From JAYODW01 sp038116745 (lineage in GTDB: Bacteria; Pseudomonadota; Gammaproteobacteria; Ga0077536), in the NCBI GenBank assembly GCA_038116745.1, contig JAYODW010000003.1, positions 62,001-126,000 of the forward strand: a DNA stretch of 64,000 nt, written 5' to 3'. This document shows, in pieces, positions 16,100 to 26,600 of the stretch. A program made the translations under genes and the position numbers. Position 1 is the stretch's first letter; each line of letters opens with the position of its first letter. Below the pieces are notes generated by a model. The model was not told where the DNA came from. It saw only the letters and a list, made by a program, of their open reading frames with translations, and made no database searches.

Positions 16100-17950
16100 A
16101 TGGAACGACATCATCTGGTCTTGCTGCTCCTCGCTGGCCTGGCAGGCAACGCCTCCGCCGCCGAGCCTGCGGTCGCCGGTTCAGCATCCACTTTCTCCAG
16201 CGGCGCCGAGTGGCTGAGCTACAACAAGTCGCTGGATGGCCAGCGCTATTCGCCCCTGACGCAGATCAACCGCACCAACGCGGCAGAGCTCACAGAAGTC
16301 TGCCGTGTGCAGGTCGACGACAGCGGCTCATTCCAGGCCGGCCTCATTGTGGTCGACGACGTCATGTACGCAACGACCGCCACCGATACGCTGGCGCTGA
16401 ATCCGGTGAACTGTGAGGTTATCTGGCGCGTCAGCTATCGGCGCGAGGACGCCGCACCTTTCCCGGTCAATCGCGGGGTGGCATACAACGGCGGGCGGCT
16501 GTTCCGCGGGACTGATGACGGTCGTGTGATTGCGCTTGACGCGCGCACCGGACAGGAGCTGTGGTCGAACATCGTCGGCGAGCCTGGCTACGGCGAGGTG
16601 GTGACCGGCTCACCGCTGGTCTGGAACGGTTTGTTAATCGTCGGCACGGCGGTGTCCGAATTCGGCTCCCGCGGACGGGTGATTGCTTTCGACACGGTTT
16701 CAGGGCGGGAGATCTGGCGCTTCAACACCGTGCCGGCCGAGGGCGAGCCGAATTACGAGACCTGGGGCGGAAGCGTCTGGAACACCATCACCGGCGGCGG
16801 AGGCGGCAGCTGGTCGCATTTCGCGCTGGATCCGTCAACGGCGGAAGTGTTCATCCCGGTCGGCAACCCGATCCCGGACTTCGTGCCCGCAGAGCGCCCC
16901 GGCGACAACCTTTACACCAACTGCGTGCTGGTGCTCGACGCGCGTACCGGCCAGCTCAAGTGGTGGTATCAGCTCGCGCCCAGCGACGGTCTGGACCATG
17001 ACCTCGCAGCGGCCCCTGTGCTGTATCGAGACTCCAAGGGCAAGCGGCGCGTCGCGGCGGCGGGCAAGGACGGCTACCTGCACATCATCGACCGTGAAAC
17101 CCACCAGCGGCTGGCGCGTACCGCCGTCACTACGGTCACCGAGCCGGTCGCGGTGCCGACCCCGGAAGGGATCGAGGCCTGCCCCGGCCCTGCTGGTGGC
17201 GTGGAATGGAACGGACCGGCGTTTCACCCGGAACTGAACCGGCTGTTCGTCGGTTCGCTCGACTACTGTGCGCTGTTCATGGCTGAGCCGGGCACGAAAC
17301 CTGCCGTCGGCGGTTACAACATGGGCGGCACGTGGAGTGGTCTCGGTACCCCGCGCGGCTGGATCGTCGGCATCGATGCCGACAGTGGCGAAGTCGCCTG
17401 GCGCTACCACGCGGACTACCCGGTCGTCGGGGCGCTCACAGCTACTGCCGGCAATGTCCTTTTCGGCGGCGATAACGCCGGCAAGTTTCTGGTGTTCGAT
17501 GCGGACACGGGCGAGATATTGAAAGAAGTGGCTACCGGCGGGTCGTTGTCGGGTGGTCTGATCACCTACGCACAGCGCGGGCGGCAGTACGTGGCGATGA
17601 CTTCGGGCAATATCTCGCGCTCCCTGTTCGGGGCGATGGGGCGCCCGTCGATTCTGATCATGGCGTTGCCGCAAGCGGTGATCGCGGCCGGGCAGAATAC
17701 GGCGGCGTCGAGCGCAGCGCGCGGGCATGTGGCGTACGGACGCTATTGCGCTGTTTGTCATGGCGCGCAGGGCAGCGACTGGCAGAACGTCGATCTGAAA
17801 GCGGTCAAGCGCAAAATGAACGCCGAGCAGCTCGTGGCGTTCATGCGCAACCCACGCGCACCGATGCCTAAACCGTTTGCCGAGCCCTGGTCGTCGGCGG
17901 ACGAACAGCGGGCGCGGGATATCGCTGCGTTTCTGATGCAGTGGCAATAA
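16100..17950 (+). CDS. PQQ-dependent dehydrogenase with C-terminal cytochrome c domain
   Basis: 616 residues. Signal peptide at 1-20 (ending NASA), then an eight-bladed quinoprotein propeller with repeated docking motifs (AxDxxTGxxxW: ALDARTGQELW, AFDTVSGREIWRF, VLDARTGQLKWWYQ, DADSGEVAWRY). The expected catalytic Asp is about 269 in ERPGDNLYTN. A cytochrome c domain follows with CAVCH at 550-554 and a methionine-rich tail (PRAPMPKPF). It would oxidise an alcohol or aldehyde in the periplasm and pass electrons to its own haem. A GGGAGAA site precedes the ATG. The adjacent Cys-Cys pair of methanol dehydrogenases is not visible. Substrate unknown; an alcohol from hydrocarbon attack is plausible. 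Confidence 0.88.
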   Translation: MERHHLVLLLLAGLAGNASAAEPAVAGSASTFSSGAEWLSYNKSLDGQRYSPLTQINRTNAAELTEVCRVQVDDSGSFQAGLIVVDDVMYATTATDTLALNPVNCEVIWRVSYRREDAAPFPVNRGVAYNGGRLFRGTDDGRVIALDARTGQELWSNIVGEPGYGEVVTGSPLVWNGLLIVGTAVSEFGSRGRVIAFDTVSGREIWRFNTVPAEGEPNYETWGGSVWNTITGGGGGSWSHFALDPSTAEVFIPVGNPIPDFVPAERPGDNLYTNCVLVLDARTGQLKWWYQLAPSDGLDHDLAAAPVLYRDSKGKRRVAAAGKDGYLHIIDRETHQRLARTAVTTVTEPVAVPTPEGIEACPGPAGGVEWNGPAFHPELNRLFVGSLDYCALFMAEPGTKPAVGGYNMGGTWSGLGTPRGWIVGIDADSGEVAWRYHADYPVVGALTATAGNVLFGGDNAGKFLVFDADTGEILKEVATGGSLSGGLITYAQRGRQYVAMTSGNISRSLFGAMGRPSILIMALPQAVIAAGQNTAASSAARGHVAYGRYCAVCHGAQGSDWQNVDLKAVKRKMNAEQLVAFMRNPRAPMPKPFAEPWSSADEQRARDIAAFLMQWQ

Positions 17951-18001
17951 ACGCCTGCAGGCGCACCGCACTCAGCAGGCGTCCAACCGAGGAGTAGAGC
18001 A

Positions 18002-18469
18002 ATGAGCGACGATTTTCCCCCTGAGGTGATGCAGGCGTTCGCCGAGCATGAACAGCAGTACCTGACCGATCCGGATGCCGCCCGGTTGTGGGATCCGATC
18101 TGCATCGGCGTGCCCGGCGGGCCGGTGCCCTGTCTGCTGCTGTTCCATACCGGCCGCCGCTCGGGTAAGCGCCTGAAGTCGGTGCTGCAGTACTACACGC
18201 GCAACGGACAGATCGCGATCGTCGCCTCCAAGGGTGGCGCGCCGAGCCATCCCAAGTGGTATCTGAACCTGGTGGCGGACCCCACCTGCGAGGTCTGGAT
18301 CGGCAGCCACAAAACTGCCGCGACGGCGCGTGCAATGACGCCGGATGAACACGCCTACTGGTGGCCGGAGATGAAGGCCGAGCAGCCGGCCCAGGTCGAG
18401 TACGAGAAACGGACCTCGCGGCAGATCCCCCTGCTGATCCTTGAACTCGAGAAACCGATGCCGGCCTGA
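18002..18469 (+). CDS. Deazaflavin (F420)-type nitroreductase-family protein
   Basis: 155 residues with the split-barrel fold of the DUF385/Ddn family: LLLFHTGRRSGKRLKSVLQYY, IAIVASKGGAPSHPKWYLNLVADP, ARAMTPDEHAYWWPEM. The GGAPSHPKWYLNL stretch is the cofactor-binding signature. Mycobacterial members use F420, but many proteobacterial members occur in species without known F420 synthesis and may bind FMN or another ligand. A GAGGAGTAGAGC site precedes the ATG. It lies 51 bases after the quinohaemoprotein gene, possibly the same transcript. Exact function unknown. Confidence 0.82.
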   Translation: MSDDFPPEVMQAFAEHEQQYLTDPDAARLWDPICIGVPGGPVPCLLLFHTGRRSGKRLKSVLQYYTRNGQIAIVASKGGAPSHPKWYLNLVADPTCEVWIGSHKTAATARAMTPDEHAYWWPEMKAEQPAQVEYEKRTSRQIPLLILELEKPMPA

Positions 18470-18574
18470 GCGTCTCGCCCGGGGCCCCTCGGCAGCGGTG
18501 CTCTGCCGGGGCGTCAGCGGGGGATCGAGCGCCGGCAGGGAATCAGCGGCGCCTGCAGGCGGTGTTCGCCGGGA

Positions 18575-19747
18575 TTACTCGATACTGAAAACTGGTTTCC
18601 AGCCGGCCGGGGCGAGGGTGGTCGTTGTGTCGAAGGCCTGAAGCGTCTGAGGCGTCACCGCGACGGGAAGCGGCTGCACGTGTTCAGCCAGACGTCCCAG
18701 ATCGGTTAATTGCGGTCGGCCGCCTGTGGCCATCGGTTTTCCTTCGAGCAGACGGACCGCCTGGTCGACCGCTATGCGGGCCTGCAAGATGACCTGGTCT
18801 GTGGGTGCCATGGCAACCTGACCCTGCGCGATCAGCTCATGCACGCTCTGCGTGTAGTAATACACCACGATTTTGACGCGGTCCGTCATTCCTCGGTCAC
18901 GCAGCACGGCGATGGCGCTCTCTGCCGTTGGTGAGGTTCCGACGATATAGGCCAGGTCGGGATAGGCGTTCAGCCCTGCTTCAACCAGCTCGCGCTGTGC
19001 CTCGATGCTGGTGTCTCCCCAACGGGTGTCGACGATCTCGGCGGCGCTGCCCTCTACTGCAGCGCGGCAACCCTGATCACCGCCCAGTGACCAGCCGGCG
19101 CCATAGGGGCCCGGATACCATCCGATCCTGACGGTCGGGGTTCCCGCAGGGTGCCGCTCGGCGACCCAGCTGCAGGCCATGTACCCCATGCTGAAATAAC
19201 TCTCGACTGATTTGGCATCGACCGCGTTATTGGTGCCGTTGATGAGGTCAACCACCTTCACGCCCTGAGCCCGCAGGGCGTCCACCTGCGGCGCGTTGCC
19301 GTCGCTCGAGATAGCGCCGAGCAGGACCGCTTCCGCCCCGCCGGTGGCGCAGGTGTCGATCTGGGCGAGCTGCTTGCTGAGGTTGCCATAGCCGCCGGCT
19401 TCGACCAGCGTGATTTTCTGGCCCAGCCGTCGGCCCTCCTCGATGATGCCGTAGGCTGCCGCCAGCCAGTAGGAATCTTCGTTCAGATGTGGAAACGAGA
19501 CGCAGAGATGATGCTTCCCCGTCACCGCCGCCGGCATCAGGGGTTCGTAATAGGCTTGCTCGAGCCGGTTCGCGCTGTTCCGCGGATCGTTCACGCAGGC
19601 AGCCGTACCGTCGGTGCAGGCGGGGTTGAAGACCTGTACCCTGGCGGGCCACCACGGCGGGACCTCATCCGCTCCCGCAGTCAGGGCCAACAACGCGCTC
19701 AGGGTGAGGATGATGCCGCGGCTGGTATGTTGGGTAAGCGCTTTCAT
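18575..19747 (-). CDS. TorT-like periplasmic sugar-binding-fold protein
   Basis: 390 residues with a signal peptide (1-27, ending TAGA). The mature part resembles TorT, the periplasmic TMAO sensor partner: WWPARVQVFNP, HHLCVSFPHLNEDSYWLAAAYG, LVEAGGYGNLSKQLAQIDTC, AVLLGAISSDG. The fold is a two-lobed periplasmic binding protein of the LacI/ribose type. TorT normally works with the TorS kinase and TorR beside a TMAO reductase; none of these are adjacent, so the ligand and partner are open. AAGGAA upstream supports the ATG at 19747. It is divergent from the FAH-family gene and convergent with the nitroreductase-like gene. Confidence 0.82.
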   Translation of the reverse strand: MKALTQHTSRGIILTLSALLALTAGADEVPPWWPARVQVFNPACTDGTAACVNDPRNSANRLEQAYYEPLMPAAVTGKHHLCVSFPHLNEDSYWLAAAYGIIEEGRRLGQKITLVEAGGYGNLSKQLAQIDTCATGGAEAVLLGAISSDGNAPQVDALRAQGVKVVDLINGTNNAVDAKSVESYFSMGYMACSWVAERHPAGTPTVRIGWYPGPYGAGWSLGGDQGCRAAVEGSAAEIVDTRWGDTSIEAQRELVEAGLNAYPDLAYIVGTSPTAESAIAVLRDRGMTDRVKIVVYYYTQSVHELIAQGQVAMAPTDQVILQARIAVDQAVRLLEGKPMATGGRPQLTDLGRLAEHVQPLPVAVTPQTLQAFDTTTTLAPAGWKPVFSIE

Positions 19748-20157
19748 TGCTGAGGTTCCTTCGTCCGGTGGCCGCACATGATGCTCCATCGTCATTGCCG
19801 GATGCGCCGACATCGACCGGTTGGTGCTGGCCCGCCTGGAAGCCAGTAGGCGCCGTATATGGGGCCGTCTTCATCCTACCTTTCTGGTCGGGTGGCCGCG
19901 ATCCCGCCGCAACCGCCACGCCTCAGTGGTCCCGCCGCAGTGTTATCAGTGACGCCAGCCGGTTTATAGTCCGACCCCGCATCAATTCACGAAAGCGGCG
20001 CCTCAATGCGCCAGAACACCCATGCCAAGAAACCGGTCGTCGCAATTGATGAGCGTGCCGCCCGAGGATCAGACGCAGCACCTCAGCGGCGCCAGCGGAG
20101 GCAGGCAGGAGCGGACAGGTGACGCCGTTGGATCAATGGACCTGATGGAGAAACGAC
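19748..20157. other. Intergenic region between divergent torT-like and FAH-family genes
   Basis: 410 bases without a convincing gene. A plus-strand promoter candidate, TTATCA (19943-19948), 16 bases, TATAGT (19965-19970), would give the FAH-family gene a leader of about 180 bases. A 38-codon frame at 20006-20122 starts at ATG but lacks a good ribosome site and any recognisable motif; I do not call it. Confidence 0.4.
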
Positions 20158-21018
20158 ATGAATGTGCTTGAGGGCGAACGCTTTGAGCAGCGCCGGATCC
20201 TGTTTCAGGGGCGGCCGGAATGGACAACGGTCGATGGTGACAGTCTGCGGCTGATGGACGGGCGGCAGCTGGCTGAATCTGAGGCTGTCTATCTGCCGCC
20301 CTGCGAGCCGACCAAGATCCTGTGTATTCACCTCAACTACGAGTCACGGCGCATCGAATTCCGCGCGCCCGATCTGGTGACGCCGACCTACTTCCAAAAA
20401 CCCGTCAGCGCGCTGAACAGCCACCGGGGCATGCTCAACCGGCCCGACAACTGTCAGTACCTCAACTACGAAGGTGAAGTCGCCGCCATCATCGGCCGGC
20501 CGATGAAGAACGTGCCGCGTGATGAGACCTGGCACTACATTGCCGGTTTTGCGCCGGCCAATGATGTCGGCGCGCAGGATTTCCGGGATACCGATGCCGG
20601 CGGCATGACCCGGGTCAAGGGCATGGATGGCTTCTGCCCCATCGGTCCCGGGATCGTGCGAGGAGTCGACGTGCGCCGCTCAACCCTGCGCACCTATCTG
20701 AACGGTAAAGTCGTGCAGGAAGGGGAAGTCGCTGAAATGACCTTCGGTATTGATTACCAGCTTGCCGATCTGTGTCGCCACATCACCCTCATGCCCGGGG
20801 ATATTGTCCTTACCGGCACGCCGGCTAACTCGCGCCCCATGCAACCCGGCGACCGGGTCGAGGTCGAGGTTACGGGGCTCGGCCGTCTGAGCAACACGGT
20901 GCAGAATGTTCCGGCACCGGCGCATGATGTCGGTCATGATCCGACCGATACTGATGCCGTGCGTCGGGTCGCCCTCGGCGGCGACTGGTGGGCCGAGCAG
21001 GAGGCAAAGCAAGGCTGA
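20158..21018 (+). CDS. Fumarylacetoacetate hydrolase-family protein
   Basis: 286 residues with the FAH catalytic domain: KILCIHLNYESRRIEF, PTYFQKPVSAL, LNYEGEVAAIIGRPMK with the metal-binding Glu pair (E-x-E), YIAGFAPANDVGAQDF, KGMDGFCPIGP, LMPGDIVLTGTPANSRPM. Members hydrolyse, isomerise or decarboxylate keto-acid products of ring cleavage (for example 2-hydroxyhepta-2,4-diene-1,7-dioate isomerase, oxaloacetate decarboxylase). GGAGAAACGAC precedes the ATG. The next gene downstream, after 167 bases, is a Baeyer-Villiger-type monooxygenase, so both may serve one ring-degradation route. Exact substrate not determinable. Confidence 0.88.
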   Translation: MNVLEGERFEQRRILFQGRPEWTTVDGDSLRLMDGRQLAESEAVYLPPCEPTKILCIHLNYESRRIEFRAPDLVTPTYFQKPVSALNSHRGMLNRPDNCQYLNYEGEVAAIIGRPMKNVPRDETWHYIAGFAPANDVGAQDFRDTDAGGMTRVKGMDGFCPIGPGIVRGVDVRRSTLRTYLNGKVVQEGEVAEMTFGIDYQLADLCRHITLMPGDIVLTGTPANSRPMQPGDRVEVEVTGLGRLSNTVQNVPAPAHDVGHDPTDTDAVRRVALGGDWWAEQEAKQG

Positions 21019-21185
21019 GCTGGCTGAACACTTGGCTGGGCTCCGCGCGTCGGTGGAGGCTGCTCTGCGATGCAGAGAAAGACCAACTCCGCGAGCGCTC
21101 TGAGCCGCGCGGTGCATACATACGTATCACCAGGCAGAACCAAACGCACTTCCCGAGCAACGGAAGCCACTGAGAAGAGAACCTT

Positions 21186-22832
21186 ATGGCTGAGAACACA
21201 TCCCCGAACAGTCCGCCGGATTGCGACGTTGTCGTGGTTGGCGCAGGATTTGCCGGCATCTACGCCCTGTGGCAGGCGCGCCAGCGTGGCTTTTCGGTGC
21301 GCGGCTTCGAGCGCGGATCAGACGTCGGCGGCACCTGGTACTGGAACGCGTACCCCGGCGCGCGCTGCGACGTCGAAAGCTACAACTACGCCTATTTTTT
21401 CCGCGACGACATCGTGCGGGACTGGGACTGGAGCGATGCCTGCGCCGGTCAGGCCGAGATCCAGCGCTACCTGCGCTTTGTCGCCGAGCGCTGCGAGGTG
21501 CTCGGGGACATTACCTTCAACACGCCGATCGGCGCGGCCCGCTACGACGACGAAAGCGGTCTTTGGCGGGTCGAGACAGCGGGCGGTGAGACCGTTGTGT
21601 GTCGCTACCTGGTGCTCGCGATCGGTGCTCTGTCCGATCCCAAGGCACCGGATATCGAGGGCGTGGACGATTTCGCCGGCGAGGCCTACTTCACCTCCAG
21701 CTGGCCAAAAGACGGCCGAGTGGATCTCCGGGGTAAACGGGTCGGCATCATCGGTACGGGATCCTCCGGGGTACAGGTCGTTCCCGAGATCGCAAAGCTC
21801 GCCGGGGAGGTCCATGTTTTCCAGCGCACGGCGAACTTCGTGACGCCCACGCATGCAGGTCCGATGGATCCGGAGCTGGTGGCAGCCCTTCGCGAAGATC
21901 CGCAGGCGGTGCGGCGGGCGTTCCGTGAGACCTACGGGGGGCACACCCCGCTCAGCATGGGCAGCGAGCGCTATCTGGAACTTGATGAGGCCGGCCGCGC
22001 TCGCGTGCTGCAGCAGGCATGGGACGAAAACTACATCGCGCTCGCGTTCCGGGACGCCTACCTACCGGAAGCCAATGCCGCAATCTCCGATTTCATCCGC
22101 CAGCGTATGCAGGAAGTTGTAAAAGACCCCTGGACCGCGCATCACCTGGTGCCCTGGGATCATCCCTACGGCGGCAAGCGGCCCTGTCAGAGCGACGTCT
22201 ACCTGCAGACTTTCAACGAGCCGCATGTGCACCTGGTGTCTTTGCGCGAGACGCCGATTGAGCGCATTGAGCAGGGCGGGATCCGCACGAGCGAAAAAAT
22301 CATTCCTCTCGATGTGATCGTCTACGCGACCGGCTTTGATGCGATATCCGGCCCAGTGTTCGCGATCGACATCAGTGGGGTCGGCGGCCGTTCCATGCGG
22401 GAGACCTGGGCTGATGGCCCGCTGAACTATCTCGGCACCATGGTTAACGGTTTCCCCAACCTGTTTCTGCCCTCGAGCGCGATGTCGCCGTCAGTGCTGT
22501 CCAACATGGCGACGCTAGCTGAGCAGCAGGTGGACTTCATTTTCGACACGGCGGAATGGCTGGATCAGCACGGCCGACCGCGGCTGCATCCCCTCCCGGA
22601 GTCGCAGATGTTCTGGCGTGAGGAGACGCTACGGTACGCCAAACGCAGACCCGGCGCGCTGACCACGCGCAGCTGGTACTCTGGCGCCAACATTCCGGGG
22701 AAGCCACGCATGTTCATGGTCTACTGCGGAGGCTTTAAGCGCTATAACGAGACCTGCTACGACGAGCTCAGCGCCGGCTTCCCGGGCTATGAACTGCTCC
22801 CGCCGCCGCACCTGGAGCGCGGTGCAGCTTGA
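21186..22832 (+). CDS. Baeyer-Villiger-type flavin monooxygenase, copy 1
   Basis: 548 residues. FAD motif GAGFAGIYALW near the start, then GGTWYWNAYPGARCD, the conserved GGxWxxxxYPGxxxD motif. The NADP-binding motif is GIIGTGSSGVQ, and the late ATGFDAISG motif is present. The catalytic-type Arg is in GGKRP. The type I fingerprint FxGxxxHxxxWP reads FAGEAYFTSSWP at 163-174, so the His is Phe169. Family reaction: insertion of O next to a ketone to give an ester or lactone, using NADPH and O2. AGAGAACC precedes the ATG. It follows the FAH-family gene. Of the four copies in the window this one diverges most in the fingerprint. Confidence 0.88.
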   Translation: MAENTSPNSPPDCDVVVVGAGFAGIYALWQARQRGFSVRGFERGSDVGGTWYWNAYPGARCDVESYNYAYFFRDDIVRDWDWSDACAGQAEIQRYLRFVAERCEVLGDITFNTPIGAARYDDESGLWRVETAGGETVVCRYLVLAIGALSDPKAPDIEGVDDFAGEAYFTSSWPKDGRVDLRGKRVGIIGTGSSGVQVVPEIAKLAGEVHVFQRTANFVTPTHAGPMDPELVAALREDPQAVRRAFRETYGGHTPLSMGSERYLELDEAGRARVLQQAWDENYIALAFRDAYLPEANAAISDFIRQRMQEVVKDPWTAHHLVPWDHPYGGKRPCQSDVYLQTFNEPHVHLVSLRETPIERIEQGGIRTSEKIIPLDVIVYATGFDAISGPVFAIDISGVGGRSMRETWADGPLNYLGTMVNGFPNLFLPSSAMSPSVLSNMATLAEQQVDFIFDTAEWLDQHGRPRLHPLPESQMFWREETLRYAKRRPGALTTRSWYSGANIPGKPRMFMVYCGGFKRYNETCYDELSAGFPGYELLPPPHLERGAA

Positions 22833-22912
22833 GCCACGGCCGGTCATCGGGCAGCCGGGGGTCCCGGTTACTCAGGTCTGCTGATGCAGCTAGACACTCA
22901 TAGAGGATTCTG

Positions 22913-23407
22913 ATGCCCCTGGCTCGTCCGTCTGCCAAATCCATCGTTGAGGCGGTCGCTACGCTGTCCGTGCTGGGGTCTCTGCTTTTGGTCATTCTCG
23001 AGCTTGCTGCCAACGAGCGTGCTGTGCGCTCTGCGACGGCCAGCGACGTCGCGCTCTCTCTCGGACAGTACTACGCGAATGTCGGTCTTTACGGTCAGGC
23101 CGGAAAGTTGTTCCGTCGAGGCATGCGCGAACCTGCTGAACTGACCGAGGAAGAGCTTGCCGATTTTATTTTTCTCCTGCACGGAGGCGTGCTGCTTTAC
23201 CAGAACGCGTTCGTACTCGGTCAGGAGGGAACACTGGACCAGAGTCTGCGCACCGTAACTTTGGAAACGCTTTCTTCGATCGTTTCCACACCAGGGTTCA
23301 AGGTCTACTGGTCCCAGCGTCACTCCGTTTTTACCCAGGAGTTTCAGGACTACGTGCTGGAGCTCGAATCGCATGCGCCGAGCGCACTGCATCGTCTCTA
23401 CGAATAA
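22913..23407 (+). CDS. Small single-span membrane protein of unknown function
   Basis: 164 residues, not recognised as a named family. One hydrophobic segment (about 11-32, IVEAVATLSVLGSLLLVILEL) is followed by a helical, charged domain (SATASDVALSLGQYYANV, EPAELTEEELADFIFLLHGGVLLYQNAFVLGQ, GFKVYWSQRHSVFTQEFQDYV). This layout, one membrane helix and then a cytoplasmic helical domain, is common in gammaproteobacterial hypothetical proteins. AGAGGA lies 5 bases before the ATG. It stands alone between the monooxygenase and the PAS-GGDEF gene. No function can be assigned. Confidence 0.7.
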   Translation: MPLARPSAKSIVEAVATLSVLGSLLLVILELAANERAVRSATASDVALSLGQYYANVGLYGQAGKLFRRGMREPAELTEEELADFIFLLHGGVLLYQNAFVLGQEGTLDQSLRTVTLETLSSIVSTPGFKVYWSQRHSVFTQEFQDYVLELESHAPSALHRLYE

Positions 23408-23622
23408 CCTCAGGCCCGTCCAACACAGCCGCCTTCCATACAGGTAGTCACTAACGGCGCAACTCGAAGTTGGCATGCGAGCGTGCGCACCGGGCTTCCA
23501 GCCTGTTTGGTAAAAAACAAACTATAGTTTAGACAGTACCGTTCAATTCGTTTATAAAGACTCGACAGTCTCACTGTCAGTGGCAGTAACCCCAACGAGT
23601 AGCGCATGAGGTACGGACCTCG

Positions 23623-26600
23623 GTGATTTACTTTCGTCTCCCGCTGAATGCCCACGAAGCCGAGGGCTGTCATGCGCTGCCTGATGCTGCCCCGGCGGGG
23701 GGCAACGATGCGATCTTCGGACTGCTCGAAGCGCTGACGTCGTCTACTGGAGCGACGGCCGCGACGCTTTATCTCGGGACTGGAGAGCAGAGTACCCTGG
23801 AGTCGTCTGTCGGGACCGCATGCTTCGGAGGAGGGCAGCAGCTGCGTCCCTTGCTCCTGCCCGTGCTGCTGTGCCCGGAACTGGCAGGAGAGGACGCACA
23901 AGCCAGCACCCAGCAGAACGTTGGTGCTGGAGGCGAGGACGGGACGCTCTGCCTCGGTCTCGCTGTTGTGACCGGTTCTGGAGAGGTTCTGGGCAGCGCG
24001 TTTCTTATTGGACTGGCCGACGATCAACAGCTGTCAGCGCCGCAGGCTGCTCAGCTGCAAACGCTGACCAAAGCGCTCGCCAATCTGCTCGAATACGAAC
24101 AGGTGACGGGCAATGAGTTTGCTGATCTGCAGGCCCGGGTTCACCGTTCCGAAGCGCTATATGCCCGCACGCCCGCCATGCTGCACTCGTTCAACGGCGA
24201 GCGCAGGATGGTCGATGTCAATCAGGCCTGGCTGGACGTCATGGGCTACACGCGTGACGAGATCATCGGTCAGGAACCTTCTACTTTTATGACGGAGGCA
24301 TCGCTGCAGTATGCGCGTGAGGTTACCTGGCCGGAATTTTTTCGGACCGGGTATTCCGAGAATGTTGAATACCAGTACATCAAGAAAGACGGAGCGGTGA
24401 TTGACGTACTGGTTTCCGCTGTGCTTGAGCGGGACAGTGATGGCAATGTTTTGCGCTCTATTGCGCATGTGGAGGATGTGACCCGTCGGAAGGCGGCAGA
24501 GCGGGCGCTGCACGGCAGCCGGGACCGACTGCAGAATATCCTGCAGGGCACCAACGCGGGGACCTGGGAATGGAATATCAAGACCGGTGAGCTCAGGGTT
24601 GACCGACGATGGGCTGAAATCGTCGGCTATGAGCTGGAGGAGCTTGAGCCGATCTCGATTGCTACGTGGGAAAAACTGGCCCACCCGGACGATCTCAAGG
24701 CATCAGAAGCCCTGCTGCGCCTGCATTTTGATGGGCGCACCGATTCCTACCAGCACGTCTCACGGATGCGCCACAAGCGCGGTCGTTGGGTTACGGTGCG
24801 GGATTACGGCATGGTCACTGAGCGTGACGCCACTGGCGCGCCCGAGTGGGTTCGGGGTACGCATATCGACATTTCCCAGTTCACCGAGCTGCAGGCCCGG
24901 ATGGAGCGGGAACAGCGATTTCTTAAACAGACCGGCACTATCGCGAAGGTGGGCGGCTGGTCTATGGTCATCGGCGGCGAGCATATAACCCTGACCGAAG
25001 AGGCCTGTCGTGTTTTCGAGATAGAAGTCCGACCGGTGCACCTGCTTGAGACCATTACCGCCCGAATGGACGCATCGGCGCGCGACCTGTTTCGGCAGCG
25101 AACTGATGCACAGGCGCCGTTTGCTGAATCCTGGGAGCTGGATTCGAATATCGAAGCAGGTGCTCACGGCCCCAAGCGGGTGAGGCTCTCCTGCGAGCCA
25201 GAATTGCGCGACGGCGGCGTGTCGTTGCTGACCGGCGCCGTCCAGGACATTTCTGAGCAATACAGCGCCGAACGCATGGTAGAAACTGTGTTGCAGCAGA
25301 GACAGGCTACCCTGGATGCGATTCAGGACGGCGTGATTTTTGTCGGCGCTGACGGCTGCGTTGAGTGGATGAACCCGGCCGCGCAGCGGCTGACCCATCT
25401 GTCCAAAGTGTTCGCGCATGGACGCCCGCTGTCCGAGGTCTTGCCGATCGTCAGTGAGGCTAACGGAAAGCCAGCAGCGCCTCTGCTTGAACGCTGTCTG
25501 TCTCAGGGGCGCTCTTATTCGCGGAACGGTGACACGCTGCTGGTGGTGCCGGCTGGGGCACCTGTTCCCGTTTACGAGACCTATTCTCCGGTGCGGCGCG
25601 CAGACGGAGAGCTCGCGGGTGCAGTGGTCGTATTTGGCGATGAGTCAGAAACGCGCGCAGCCGCGCTGGAAATGAGCTTCAGGGCCGCACACGATGCCCT
25701 GACCGGGCTCGCGAATCGCGCTGAATTCGAGCGCTGTCTGACGCAAGCAATGGAGGCGCAGCGGATCGGAGCACAGGTTTTGTCGTTGCTGTTTATCGAT
25801 CTGGACAATTTCAAGCTGGTTAACGACAGCTGTGGGCATGCGGCGGGCGATCGCCTGCTGGTGGAACTGGCGCAGCTGTTGCGGCGTTGTACCCGACAGG
25901 AAGACCTGGTCGCCCGACTTGGCGGTGATGAGTTCTGCGTCATTCTGGGTAACTGCCCTGAGGCCGAAGCCTTGCTGGTGGCTGAGAAGCTGTGTCGCGA
26001 AGTGGCCGCCTATCAATTCCACGAACAGGGGCAGCGCTATCGCGTGGGCGCGAGCATTGGTCTGGTGACGCATGACGGGCTGATGGATCAGGAGGCTCTG
26101 AGCGGCGCCGGCGACAAAGCCTGCTACGCCGCAAAAAAAGCCGGGCGGAACCAGGTCGTCGTATGGCGGCCGGAGGTAGGCGCTGATCAAGACCACAGGC
26201 GGACTGAAGACTGGGAAAAGCGTGTTCGGCATGCGATGCAGGACGGGTCGTTGAAGCTTTTTTTTCAGTCGGCCGTGGCGGCTGCGGCGCCACAGGAACC
26301 TGCTTATCGGGAAGCGCTTCTGAGGCTTGATGATCTGGAGGGCGGTTGTGTGGTGGCCAGTGCGTTTCTCCCCGCGCTGGAGAGGCGGGGATTGATGGCC
26401 GAGATCGATGCCTGGGTCGTGAAACAGGTCGCAGACACCCTACTGGCGAGCGGGTCGCAGCGCAGATCGGACGGCATCCTGGCGGTAAACCTGTCGCTGC
26501 AGTCGATGCGCGACCCGGCATTTCATCAAAAGGTCTGGGACACCGCTGTGACCCTTGGTAGCGCGGCGAGCAGGCTGTGCTTCGAGATTGACGAGGCGCA

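Noticed and set aside
18478..18522. GC-rich hairpin (GCCCC-CGGCAG / CTGCCG-GGGC) between convergent genes
   Set aside because: No T-run on either strand, so it cannot be called a Rho-independent terminator.
20006..20122. 38-codon frame upstream of the FAH-family gene
   Set aside because: No ribosome site and a low-complexity Arg/Gln-rich end; more likely part of the leader.
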